DNA of 64,000 nt from Membranipora membranacea. Its lineage: Eukaryota; Bryozoa; Gymnolaemata; Cheilostomatida; Membraniporidae. The stretch covers positions 16,788,062 to 16,852,061 of the forward strand of contig OU612074.1 of NCBI GenBank assembly GCA_914767715.1, written 5' to 3'. The translations under genes were made by a program, and so were the position numbers. Below the pieces are notes generated by a model that searched no databases, was not told the DNA's origin, and saw only the letters and a program-made list of their open reading frames with translations. Shown in pieces: positions 45,740 through 56,800 of this stretch (positions are counted from its first letter, which is position 1; every line of letters begins with the position of its first letter).

Positions 45740-46919
45740 GCCCCAAAAAGAAGGTATCAAATATACTAACATATGAAAACTCCTGAATAGTAACTCTGTA
45801 AGGCAACCATTCACATACAATATTGTTAATGTCAACCACAGAAAAAGTCACCTGGATGTCATAGGATGTCCATTCGACAACGACTATCGCCAGTTAGTCA
45901 ATCGAGAGATGCCTTACACAAATGGGCGCCTGAAAAGTTTTCCATGTGCCCCACTGTGGTTTCAAATCAAATTGTTCTAACCCACAGTCATTTAGTCTGT
46001 GAGGGGCATCTAATCACACACCAGAAATGAACATTGAGGGAACATCAGTTTAGTAGTTTTATTTATGCTCACTTAAATGGATATTATTATTTTCACTGAA
46101 ATGAAATGCTTTCACATTTTTTGCTGACTTTCAATTTCATGTGACGCTTTGGCGTTATTTTCAGGTTACAACTTCTTCCTCCTTCACCTTTTGAAATAAA
46201 TGTTTTTGACTCATTTTTCCCTCATACAATTTCCATTAATCGAAATGAATTGAGTGTGAGGGTTTAATGATCCGGGAACTAAAACAACAACCCTAAAGAA
46301 AAATTCCTATGCACATATGTTATTTAGGGACACAAATTACTGCTTCTATAGAGTTTGTGTATACTTATATGTGTTGTTCAACCCCCCCCCCCCCACCACC
46401 ACATTTAAGTCATCTCTAAAATTCCTCCCACTATAATCGGCAGACACTATAGGTCGATTCACTTTCTTTGCACAAGGACATAACTTGCTGGAAATCTGAC
46501 CTTGTGATGAAACCAGCCTTGGACTGTTTAATAGGTCATTATAACAGTTTGCCGTTGCATGACACAATTGATGTGTTTTGACAAGAGACCATAGCCATGA
46601 AAACAATTTCTGCTTCACCTTACTAAGGTTATCACGAATGATGCAAGGAAAATTGGTCCCCTCAGCCAGATCTCAATGCATACTGATGTCACTTAATCCA
46701 GACGCTCCTTGATTCAAACAAATGTTTGTGATCCCAGAAGTTTGAATTAAGTGAAATACACTACATCTGACAAATTATTATTGTGTGCGTAATTCGTGTC
46801 ATGAATGTTATTGTATATAATGTCTAGAAGTAGAAGCTGATTGACAAGGATTTTAGGCAGCTATGCAATATGTATCATTTAATGCATAAAATAGTGAGCT
46901 AAATTGCATTGTAAACACC
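45740..46919. other. Region upstream of the third collagen exon
   Basis: The missing CUB exons would be expected here but I did not find them. A minus-strand open stretch near 45790-45890 (residues such as EWTSYDIQVTFSVVDINN) looks protein-like and might be an unrecognised exon. A C homopolymer of about 14 bases starts near 46381. Nothing else can be supported. Confidence 0.3.
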
Positions 46920-47535
46920 TTTCATCTTGTTATTACCTGACACTACATGGTGCTGCCTGTCAAAATAATTAAAGGTTCGCCCACAGATTTCAAGGGTTGA
47001 TAGAGATGTAGAAATTTGGGGATTAGCGGAGGTTGTGGGACCTTTAAACCATAAAAATAAGATCTACGTCAGTAAACAAATTACATCTTGTAATTCCTTG
47101 AAACTTGTAAGTGCTATTAATCACATGATTAAAGATACACCCGAAAATCCTTAGGGTTGATAGGGACTTAAAAACTCTGGGATTAACGGATGCTGCAATT
47201 GACATTTAAAACCATAAAAAGTAAACTTCGCTATGTAAATATCTTCTATCTGGTCATCACCCTATACCACATGGTGCTATCCGTCAAAATGATTAAACGT
47301 CTGCCAACAGATCTCAACGGTTGATGAAAATTGCAAATTTAGGGATTAGCAAAGGATGTGGCACATTTAAACCATAAAAGTGAGAACTACATCCAAAAAT
47401 CCTGAGGGTTGATAGGGAGTTTAAAACTCTGGGATTAACGATGCTGCATTTGACCTTTAAACCATAAAAATTAAACTGCGCCATGTAACCATCTTCCATT
47501 TGGTTATTGCCTGATACCACTAAGTGCTATCCGTC
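46920..47535. repeat. Degenerate tandem repeat, ~150-170-bp units
   Basis: Motifs such as TTTAAACCATAAAA, GGTTGATAG, GGGATTA(A/G)CG and CACATGGTGCTATCCGTCA recur in order about four times. Units are diverged, so the array is old. Confidence 0.7.
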
Positions 47536-47539
47536 ACAT

Positions 47540-48050
47540 GTTGAATATACACACACGCTAAGTTACAGGCCTTTAGCTAAGGTAAATCACCATAAGCTCC
47601 AGTTGTGGTCCAGTTCGTTTTCACATTTTTTCCTCGATAAATGAGGTTCTCAAAGCTATTATTGTGTAAATAAGAGCTTTTTTTGCAGAATTATTTATAA
47701 CTATTACGATGCCATTCACTATGTGTGGTAAGTTACAGACATCTAGCTACAGTACATAACCATGAGGTCCAGTGATGGTCCAGTTTTTTTCCCATTTTTA
47801 CCCCGAAAATTGAGGTTCCAGAGCTATTTTTGTAAAATAATATCTTTTTTTGAGACTTTTTTGCTATATCAACGAATACTATGCAATGAACTATATGTGC
47901 CAAATCGCAGACCTCTAGCTATGGTACATCACCATGAGGTCCAGTTGTGGTCATTTTGTCATGTGGTCCATTGGTCTTGTGATCCGCTTTGTATGTAGTC
48001 CATTTGTCTTTTGGTTCATTTTGTGTGTGGTCCGTTTGTCAGGATACTGT
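47540..48050. repeat. Degenerate tandem repeat, ~170-bp units (three copies)
   Basis: Each unit has a (G)TTACAG(G)C/A block, ACATCACCATGAGGTCCAGT or a variant, GTGGTCCAG, a CCCATTTTT-type tract and GAGGTTC. It ends in a run of (T)GGTCCATTTGTC-type motifs to about 48045. Confidence 0.7.
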
Positions 48051-48198
48051 ATTATGTATCCATAAATATCAGTGTAGGTATTTACCAATATTCAGTGATC
48101 AAATGCGGGCTTAATTTACAGGAAGTTGGTCACTTGTGAAGACGAATCTGTAACACATTAATTACACGCTTTCATTACATTATACACCTAAACTTACG

Positions 48199-48292
48199 GT
48201 CACAGAATCATGGCAGGTGGATCTGTAACTCTCCAGTTCTATTCGAGGAAGAATCTCCAGTTTGTTCCCAGTGTAAGGGGAGCTCACTCTTA
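48199..48292 (-). pseudogene. Orphan CUB half-exon
   Basis: The minus strand encodes VSSPYTGNKLEILP, then IELESYRSTCHDSVT, with a GTAAGT donor right after it. It is clearly homologous to the 3' part of CUB exon 2 in paralogues 1 and 2 (Tyr of CYD is His here). Its 5' part is missing, cut off near the boundary of the second duplicated block at about 48318. It may be the remnant of the third gene's CUB domain. Confidence 0.75.
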
Positions 48293-49177
48293 TAAACATT
48301 ATATTATTTATTCTATTTCACCATTTTATTGAGATTCGAGTGTGGTTATGCTGGTTTATCGAAATAACTTCAAGTTGAACTTCAACTTTGTTACTGACAA
48401 TTGTCAATTTCAAACGAACTTTTATCTTGCTGAAATAATACTTTACGTTCAAATCTTCTTTCCGTAGACATACAAGGTGAAAACTGACATTTTGGTTGAG
48501 GATGAATATGGATATAGATTCACCAATGTTACTCCCATTACCTGAGATAGAAAGCATTACGGAAAATGCATGATCAATTTATCTTGGTATGTATCAATTT
48601 TGATAAATTAAATAAGTGTCTTGTTTATTTGTATAATTATATGATAAGATTTCATTAGCTGTTAAATCGATTTAGGGAAAATGTATCATCTTTGATCAAA
48701 ATCGTCTCAATAACAGGAATTTAATTCACAATTTTATGATGCAGTTAGGAGCTTCAATGAGCATAGATTTTAATTGAGACTGGTAGCTCTCACTTGAATG
48801 CTAGCATTTTGATGAAAGAAAAAATACATAGAGGTTAAAAACATTGAAAAATTTTAAAATAGAGAAATAAGGAACTAACACGGTTATTCAATAAAAAAAA
48901 GACATTACACCAGAATCCCTGTTATAATTTAACATCTCCCAAGACATTGGAAAATAAAACGGCACTGAATTCATCATATGCCTGCCATCCGATAGGGTGA
49001 GAAAAGGGAGAGTCATGATATGTATATTGCTATCATGTATTAACATGTGAAGATTAGGGTTAGTTTAGGTACTTTATCTGAATATAACCAGAACAAATAT
49101 CGATACTCCTCTCTCAGCAGCCAAGTATTCGTTGTTGTGTCATAGTCATAATATAGGTCCAATCTGTTTCCTGGCAG

Positions 49178-50927
49178 TCAGTCATGTCGTTGCTGTCCGT
49201 CCGGACCTCGTTGCCCTGGTGGTCCATTCCATCCAGGTTGCCCTGGTGATCCTGGTTGGTATGGTAGGCCTGGTGCTCCAGGTTGTCCTGGTGCTCCAGG
49301 TTGTCCTGATGCTCCAGGTTGTCCTGGGTGCCCTGACGCACCTTTTTGACCTACCTGTCCTGGATTTGCTTCCTCTCCTGGTTGGCCTGGAATCCCTTGC
49401 TCTCCTCTCTCACCTCGCTCACCCTTTACACCATCTCTCCCGGGGCGCCCGGCTTTACATTCACACGAGGATGATGATGTTTCTGCTACATCCACATCTG
49501 TCAACCCTTTGAACATAAATATTATTATATTGTATGTTCCCCATGTACAAGTGAATACAGGATTCATGCATCATGCAATGTCAACAGCAAACCTCCCAGC
49601 AAACGGCCAACATTCCTATACCAGTATGATAACGCTGCTATAACCTTCAAGATTCCTCGTCAGAGCGTTATTGTGTGATGTTATAGTTGCGAAAACTGTT
49701 GAGAAGTTTTAACATTATGGGTATGTTATTTCTAATATTATTGATTCACAGCTATCGAACTTTGCTACCCAACATTGTTAGTTCACCTACCTTTGTAAGC
49801 AGCAAGAAAGCCTGATTTTGTTATAGAGTGATCACTTGTGAAGTTGATGTATAGCGTGTTTGTTGAAGAGATTATTGGTTGTACACTACCTCGGCCACAC
49901 CACACACTATGGGTTGTTCCCCTGGTACCCCCATCTTTGATCTACAACATGTTTTATTCATCAAAGTTGAATTTTCATATGCGTGATCAGTCTTTGGTTA
50001 AGTGACTTTTACAACAACATCATTTATTCTCTTAACTTGGCTCTGACAAGCAACGCCAAGAGGCACTAGTTTCTTTTGGCATATAATTACTTTATTTCAG
50101 CTAGCTGCCCGTTGAAATCCCTCAAATTTAAGAATTTGGAAACTCGAAAATGTAAATATTCAGAACAAAAATAGAATCGAAATATAGTTTGATATGATAT
50201 AAACTCAAGGTACCCTGACAAACGAACCACACACAAAATCCTTCCTCAAAATCAATATGACAATTAGAGCGTAGAGGAACCCTGAATATAGATGTATACA
50301 TGCTAATAAGTAGAATTTATATCTTACTGTGACAGTATCATAGCAGGTAGATCTGTAACTCTCCAGTTCTATCCCAGGAAGAAACTCCAGTTTGATTCTT
50401 GTGTAAGGGGAGCTTACTCTTATTATCCATATACATTCATAGTTATTTGGGTAACTTTGCGGAAAGTTTGGTGTATAGATAACTCCTGAAGATGTGTTCG
50501 CTATAAGTCCACCGCATCTCCCTGTTGTCTTAGTGTGGTTCTACAATACAATACATATTCTTTCTCACACATCTCTTTTGCAGACAAACGCAAAAGGAAA
50601 GCAAATGAACATAAATTTAAAAGACAAACTGATGTATATACAACTCACATTTGTAACACACTGAATCAAAATTATCAAGAGACTTTTACTATTAAGAAAC
50701 AGCAGTTAAAGGCACTTCCAACATCTTCATGTGATTTTATTATGTCCAAACCTTATAAATATTATTGCTATTTTTTGTTCTAGTGCAAAAACATATGAGC
50801 AGCTCGTCTCTCAAGGATGTTTAAGACAAACCTCTTTGCTGTTAATAGTTTCTGTATCATTAAGGACCAGCCCTTGTCGACCTCCAATCAATATCAGGAC
50901 AAATACTGCCAGATATTCAGCAAACAT
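49178..50927 (-). CDS. Secreted CUB-collagen protein, paralogue 2
   Basis: Four exons (50832-50927, 50328-50540, 49791-49941, 49178-49506) join in phase to give 262 aa. It has the same layout as paralogue 1: signal peptide, CUB domain (GRCGG, YTPNFPQSYPNN, IKLEFLPGIELE, SDHSITKSGF-type end) and collagen tail. It carries YRSTCYD where paralogue 1 has YRCTCYD, leaving the four cysteines usual in CUB domains. The collagen tract is the better preserved: about 29 Gly-X-Y triplets with only two lacking glycine (ANP, YQP). This is probably the functional copy. The first ~35 codons of exon 2 differ strongly from paralogue 1 while the rest is nearly identical. The product should be extracellular; its ligand is unknown. 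Confidence 0.86.
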
Positions 50928-51350
50928 GTTTATACACTCTTACAACAAATTTCAGACAATTTTCTCCGGCTTTCTGACAACAACGCTCAACTATGAGTAC
51001 AGACCGCTTTATATATGTATTCTTTTGGAGTTGAACAAGGATATAACGCGTGATTCATTTGAACTAAAGTTGAAATTATACCAAAACTTTTTTTACTGCG
51101 TTGTAGTGGTGTGCAGTTACATTATACTTAAAATTTGATGTTTGAAGTTTGTTAATGCCTAACTCTGATAGCCATCCTGTAATAGGTCAATAGCATCAAA
51201 AGTACAGCACATAGGTAAAACAAATTAAAATTCTGAGCTGCGTTAGTTAAAACCTGTTCTGACCTTTTGCTGCTTTTAAAAATTTTAAATACCCCTACGA
51301 TAGAAGACAAGGTTTTTAAACCTGTCAATCAGCTTGGAAAACTTTTGTGA

Positions 51351-51396
51351 ATTAGTCTAGAATTAGCCTAGAATGAGCCTAGAATTAGCCTAGAAA
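51351..51396. repeat. 11-bp minisatellite, copy 2
   Basis: About four units of ATTAGCCTAGA type, against about eight at the paralogous site 27908-27996. Confidence 0.8.
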
Positions 51397-51850
51397 GTAG
51401 TCGTAGAGTCAGAGCCCAGTGTCTTGTAGAAATGAGCAAATTCACACATAAGCAATTTTCACTCTTTTTTTACACAGCGATGACTTTACTCTTATTGTAA
51501 CAGCATTGTGAGCAAAATATGCGCTTATATCAACTGAAGTTTGCACTGCTAAGATTTCACCGACAATTAAGTTGTTTTTCACCCCATTATTTTTCTCTGT
51601 GTACTTGAGAATATTGCTAATGTCACATCACTAGCTCAGTGATTGCAGTCCTTTCTCCCACACACAAGGAAGAAATGTAACGTGAACTGTACATTAAACT
51701 AATTGATAGCAATTGAAAAATATTTCACAAGGCCCATTAGTTTTATTTTTAAACCAATCAGATTAATGTGAAATGAGAAGGAACTAAGGAAAAAAATGCT
51801 TATAACCCAAATATAATAATTTCCCCCACCTCCACAGAAACCTTAGTTTG

Positions 51851-52263
51851 TCTGTGTTAATCTGTGTTTGTCTAATTTGATTGGACAAAGCTGAAAATCC
51901 ACAATGAGTAACGTCTGGAATTTTTGCTTGGATGAAACTTTAGTTCCTTGCCCCTTACACTAGTGGTTTTTTTTCCTGTTACGATATGCTTGTTTATCAC
52001 CAAGACAACATATCTAAATTGTGCTTGACTAATTCCCTGGCACAAAATGTGAAGTGAAAATTCAAAATTGAGGAGGTCTATGCACCCACTCGCATACTTT
52101 TTATGGTAATAATGGCAAAATTTCAAAATCAATTATTCAATTATCATCTGTCATTCATTCATACCACAAATGAGCCAATACAGTTATGTTTTGTTATGTT
52201 ATGTTTACCTCCAAGCCTTTTTCATATGAATCTGTTTTTTTTCAGAATTCTAGCCTTGCCTAG
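51851..52263. other. Unassigned stretch between duplication and LINE
   Basis: It starts with TCTGTGTTAATCTGTGTTTG, the inverse of a piece near 29630. No gene or element ends are recognised. Confidence 0.3.
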
Positions 52264-53990
52264 CCCTGTCAGAGCGGCTTAACAAGATTATGTTCAAAAG
52301 AGACTGAACAACACCCAGAATGCCAAACAATGGTTGGATACGCTACATGCCATTACTAAGCCCGGCCAACCCTCAGCATCAGCGGCTACGCCCATCATTG
52401 ACAGCCTACCAATATCGCCTGAGACGTTCAGTGACCGCCTTAACTTGTATTATGCCAGTGAAGGTGAAGATTCGACTGAATCACCTCGACCATCTCAGCC
52501 TGGGTGAAATAAAGCTCCTGCTTAAAAAACTAAACTCCAGGAAATCAACATCAACAGAAGATTTTCCTACTTGGGTATCCGCATAGAGCTCAGAAGATAT
52601 CTGTGTACCCTTACAGGACATAATAAACACCATGCTAACAACTTCAGAATTTCCATGTAAATGGAAACGTGCACAGATAAAACCTGTTCCTAAAATCTCC
52701 TCGCCTACTCAGCATAAGGATTATCGTCCCATCTCCTATGTGTTCCATCTTGGCAAGCTCTCAGAGGATGTCACAATAAAGAAAATGAAAAGTAAACTCT
52801 CAGAAATAGTAGACTCTAACCAATATGTGTACCAACCCAAGATCAGAACTGTGGACGCATTAATACAGCTTCTTGATGAATTAGTGAAAACCTGGACAAA
52901 GCGAATACAAAATTTGTCCAACTAGCAGGGGTGGATTTCTCAAAAGCTTTTGACAGACTCCAGCCTAACCTACTAGTCAATAAGATGTTTTAACTGTTTT
53001 AACGAGAACATCACTGCTCTGGTTGCTGATCTCCTGCAAGACCGACTTCAGACTGTAAGATATGGCCTCGCTCAGTCGTTAAGCTATATACCATCAATGG
53101 TTGGAACACCACAAGGCACTAAACTGGGCCCAATACTTTGGCTTATCTACTGTAATGATCTCAAAGTCCCTTATTTTTCTCATTTCAAATATGCTGACGA
53201 CACGTCTTTTTATACAGCTGTATCTGATGTAAACAATTATAGTGCTATTTTACCAGCAATCGAAGCCACACAACGATGCTCTGAGGAAAATTCAATGCTG
53301 CTGAACGCTAGCAAAACTGTGATTATGAATGTATCACTATCTACCAATGCTAATTTTTCTCATGCAGTAAATGTAAATGAAAGTCTCCTACTACCCCAAC
53401 CTTATGTAAAATTTTAAGGAATTTATGTTGACCAAAAGCTCAGTTTTAACAAGCACGTTGCTCATCTAGTCTTTAAATGCAACACCCGTCTCTTTCTCAT
53501 GTGTAAACTTAAATCAATCGGTCTAAATGAAACAGTCTGAAGATTTTTTATATAACTAATATTAGATCAATTATATGCTATGCTATGCCCGCATTTCACA
53601 CCTTTCTCTCTGATGGAAGCAAGGCTAGACTTGAGAGTATACAGAGATCAGCCTATAGGGTTATCCTCCCTGAATTTGATTATGAGGAGCGATGTATAGC
53701 TTTACAATTATCTCAGCTAAATGATTTTATTTTCTCTCTCTGTTGTAAACATTTTAGCAACATTTTAGATGATGAATGCCACCCGTTACATCGCAGAATT
53801 GTTTTTAAACAAACCTCGAGGATGTCCTCTCGGAATGCTTACAAATTCAGACCAAAACGTTGCCAAACAAACAAATGTATATTATGTATAAGGCCTAAAC
53901 TGAGAGCTTTCACCGGCATACGATTTTTATCATCTCTGTAATGATAGTGTATGTTTCATAAAATACAATACAATACAATACTAGTAGCAA
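52264..53990 (+). mobile_element. CR1/Jockey-type LINE, copy 2, 5'-truncated
   Basis: It matches the 3' two-thirds of copy 1 from GATTATGTTCAAAAGAGACT onward. Reverse transcriptase motifs are better kept than in copy 1: KDYRPIS near 52710, GVDFSKAFDRLQP near 52930 and GTPQGTKLGPILW followed by FKYADD at 53103-53200. A C-terminal block with LESIQRSAYRVILPEF follows. Several frameshifts and stops remain. The 3' end carries a short (AATAC)n tail, typical of CR1-like elements. Confidence 0.88.
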
Positions 53991-54047
53991 GCTCTTATTA
54001 TGACAAAGTATATGCATCCATTTTTTGCAACATTTAATGTTTGTGAT

Positions 54048-54392
<345 letters not shown>

Positions 54393-55169
54393 GTGTTTTA
54401 AACTAAAATGCTTTTCTATCTCCTCTAATCAGATCAACTGCAAGAGAACTCTAGTAATGGTTTGATAATTCCCCACTGCAGCCTTGAAGCTATCTGAAAC
54501 CATTGCACATTGGTCTCTGTCTTACTGAGGATCTGAAAATTTATGTAGACCTCTGTCAAATCTTGATGTGTTTCCTTAACGATTGTTTTACTCGCCACAG
54601 TAACAGTGCCCACTCTTAAAGCTTCACAGAGATCGGTCAGCTGTTAACCATAGTTTCGGTTACGCATACTTTACATTGTGATTATTCATCTCCCACTGGG
54701 CTGGATATGGCACATAACTCAACAAGACACATTTTTCCACCATTTGAAATGTTTTCCAATATTTATTTACAACTACCACCTTTGACTTGAATGAGAATTG
54801 AAACATGATACACTTTGGTGAAGAGGATATGTATGCAGTTTGATTGGATGGCTAACTGCTGGTCTGTCATCCCAACTCAAAAACAGACATAAACAGAGAG
54901 ACATGAGAAGAAAACTTCACCTGACTACAACACTCAACTCTTGAAGGGTTGGTATCCGCCCTCCCTGGGTTTATTCAGGCACTCTGCATCTATTCTGCAA
55001 AATAGATCTGAAGTTAAGGTAATGTCAATGACCGATTGGAATATAAACATATCATGTACCGATGGAAAGCTGTGAGATCTCAAGTTCTCACAGCTCAGGA
55101 GATTTCGGATAAAGAGAATGGAGCCAAGAGGATGGGAGCAGGTGATACCAGACGGCGTCAACCACTTCA
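54393..55169. other. Non-coding region
   Basis: No supported gene. The segment CCAAGAGGATGGGAGCAG near 55125 partly recurs at 55532 on the other side of the tandem array, suggesting both belong to one element. Confidence 0.3.
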
Positions 55170-55530
55170 AAATAATGTGTATAATTAAACCTTTTTATCG
55201 CAAGCATTTAAACAATGTGTATAATTAAAACCTTTTTATCAGGCAAAGAATTTAAATCCAATCTCCGTCTTTTGGGAGGTTTCAATCGCAAGCATTTAAA
55301 TAATGTGTATAATTAAAACCTTTTTATCAGACAAAAATTAAATCCAATCTCCGTCTTTTTGGAGGGCTCAATCACAAGCATTTAAATAATGTGTATAATT
55401 AAAACCTTTTTATCAGACATAAATTAAAGTCCAATCTCCGTCTTTTTGGAGGGTTCAAACGCAAGCATTTAAATAATGTGTATAATTAAACCTTTTTATC
55501 AGACAAAAAACCTAAATCAAATCTCCGCTT
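55170..55530. repeat. ~86-90-bp tandem repeat
   Basis: The stretch AATGTGTATAATTAAAACC starts near 55172, 55213, 55303, 55388 and 55475. Full units also carry TTTTTATCAGACA, CCAATCTCCGTCTTTT, GGAGGG and CGCAAGCATTTAAA. Confidence 0.9.
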
Positions 55531-55765
55531 TTGTCAAGAGGATGGGCAAATGCTACCTCCGGTTTTTTGGCCATTCTCACCCACCGTGATGAACCCCGGT
55601 GCATATAAAAACCGGGGGAGCATCAAGGCAGGGAGTTCTTTTTGGAGAGCCCTCAGCAGCATATTACTCTGCATTATTTTGGTATTACTATTATTTTGGA
55701 GCGTACTACGACTTTCTGTTTTGGAGTTGACCTATTCTGACCTTTTACACAGGAAACTTTGACGG
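55531..55765 (+). promoter_or_regulatory. TATA-containing promoter-like region, possible solo LTR
   Basis: GCATATAAAAACCGGGGGAG (TATA-like, near 55602) is followed about 20-30 bases later by CAAGGCAGGGAGTTC and a TTGGAGAGCCCTCAGCAGCA stretch. A tandem array directly upstream with a TATA box and initiator-like region downstream is the usual layout of an LTR U3/R region. No matching second LTR or coding region was found, so a solo LTR is a guess. Confidence 0.35.
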
Positions 55766-55957
55766 TATGAAAGAGCATGGTTTATTTTTTACGATGACTG
55801 TTTAAACATATCTCCACCATTTAATCAAAATAAAGTCATATTTTAATGTCGAAAGGCATCTCAACTATGAGTCATTAGTAAATTGAATTAATATCTGCTT
55901 GTAACAAAATTTTAAAGAACAATGTTGTGGATAAATTTGATTACGTAAACAAAACAC

Positions 55958-56013
55958 TTTTTGTATGGAGTTGCCTTCTTCCTCAACTGGAAGAGGTTAA
56001 CTCCATACAAAAT
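55958..56013. repeat. 56-bp imperfect palindrome
   Basis: TTTTGTATGGAGTT, CC and TCTTCC on the left pair with GGAAGA, GG and AACTCCATACAAAA on the right, around a six-base loop (TCAACT). Confidence 0.85.
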
Positions 56014-56479
56014 AAACATGAGCAAAATGAATGAAATAGTGGTGTCTGTTCTGCTCGGGTATTCGGCCCCAAGTGGGTCGAATATGCGACAAAGCTGCCG
56101 AGCTGCTGAATATGAATACCTGAACAAAACATTGACAAAATGACTGTGTATCATTTTAGTGAGGAAATGAGGTAGAAAACACTGTTTTTTGTTAATGTTG
56201 ATGGCAGTGTCAGGATTATTGCTAGCAATTTCAAAACAGGTGAATTGTATTCTTTAGGATTGAGTTAATCATGATATTCTGGTTTGTTTAATATATGACA
56301 AGTCTGAAGCGATATCAGGTCAATTGGTGAAAATATGAAAAATTTCAATAAATGATTTGGAATAGACCATAGGCTGTTGGCCGAAACTATTTAGTAACTT
56401 CTTTAAGAGTATTCTTCATATGATATTCACACAAAATAACAACAGTGGACCTAGTATAACGCTATCACCATTGACTATT

Positions 56480-56800
56480 TATACATATTTCACCATTTCA
56501 CACAAAAAAAGTGCATTGCATTGTATGGCGTGACGTAAAACGTCACTTTATACTACTCAAATATTAAACCAAATCGATGAACTTAATCTTGAAAAATACA
56601 CTCCATATATTTTGAAATTTCTTGCAGTTATTTTGTCTCCCCCATCTACAGTGACAAAAACATCGTTTCCTACCTCATTTCCTCTCTAAAATGACGCAAC
56701 GTCATCGAATCAAGTTTTTGTTCAGGTATTCATATTTAGTAGCTCGGCAGCTTTCCAACGGTATATGATATGTAGATATTGGAATCCGTCTTTGTCAGAT
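56480..56800. repeat. Dispersed repeat R1, copy 2
   Basis: Same orientation and order of landmarks as 16780-17115, including TGTATGGCGTGACGTAAAA, AAAATGACGCAACGTCATCG and CGGCAGCTTTCCAA. Confidence 0.65.

Larger units (their letters stand above)
48318..51850. repeat. Segmental duplication, copy 2 (copy 1 at 24050-28310)
   Basis: Collinear with copy 1 from GAGATTCGAGTGTGGTTATG to CACAGAAACCTTAGTTTGTC. It lacks the hAT-like element, and its empty site is at about 49720. It has an extra ~150 bp near 51445-51600. Both upstream borders fall in AT-rich sequence that differs between the copies. Confidence 0.9.
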
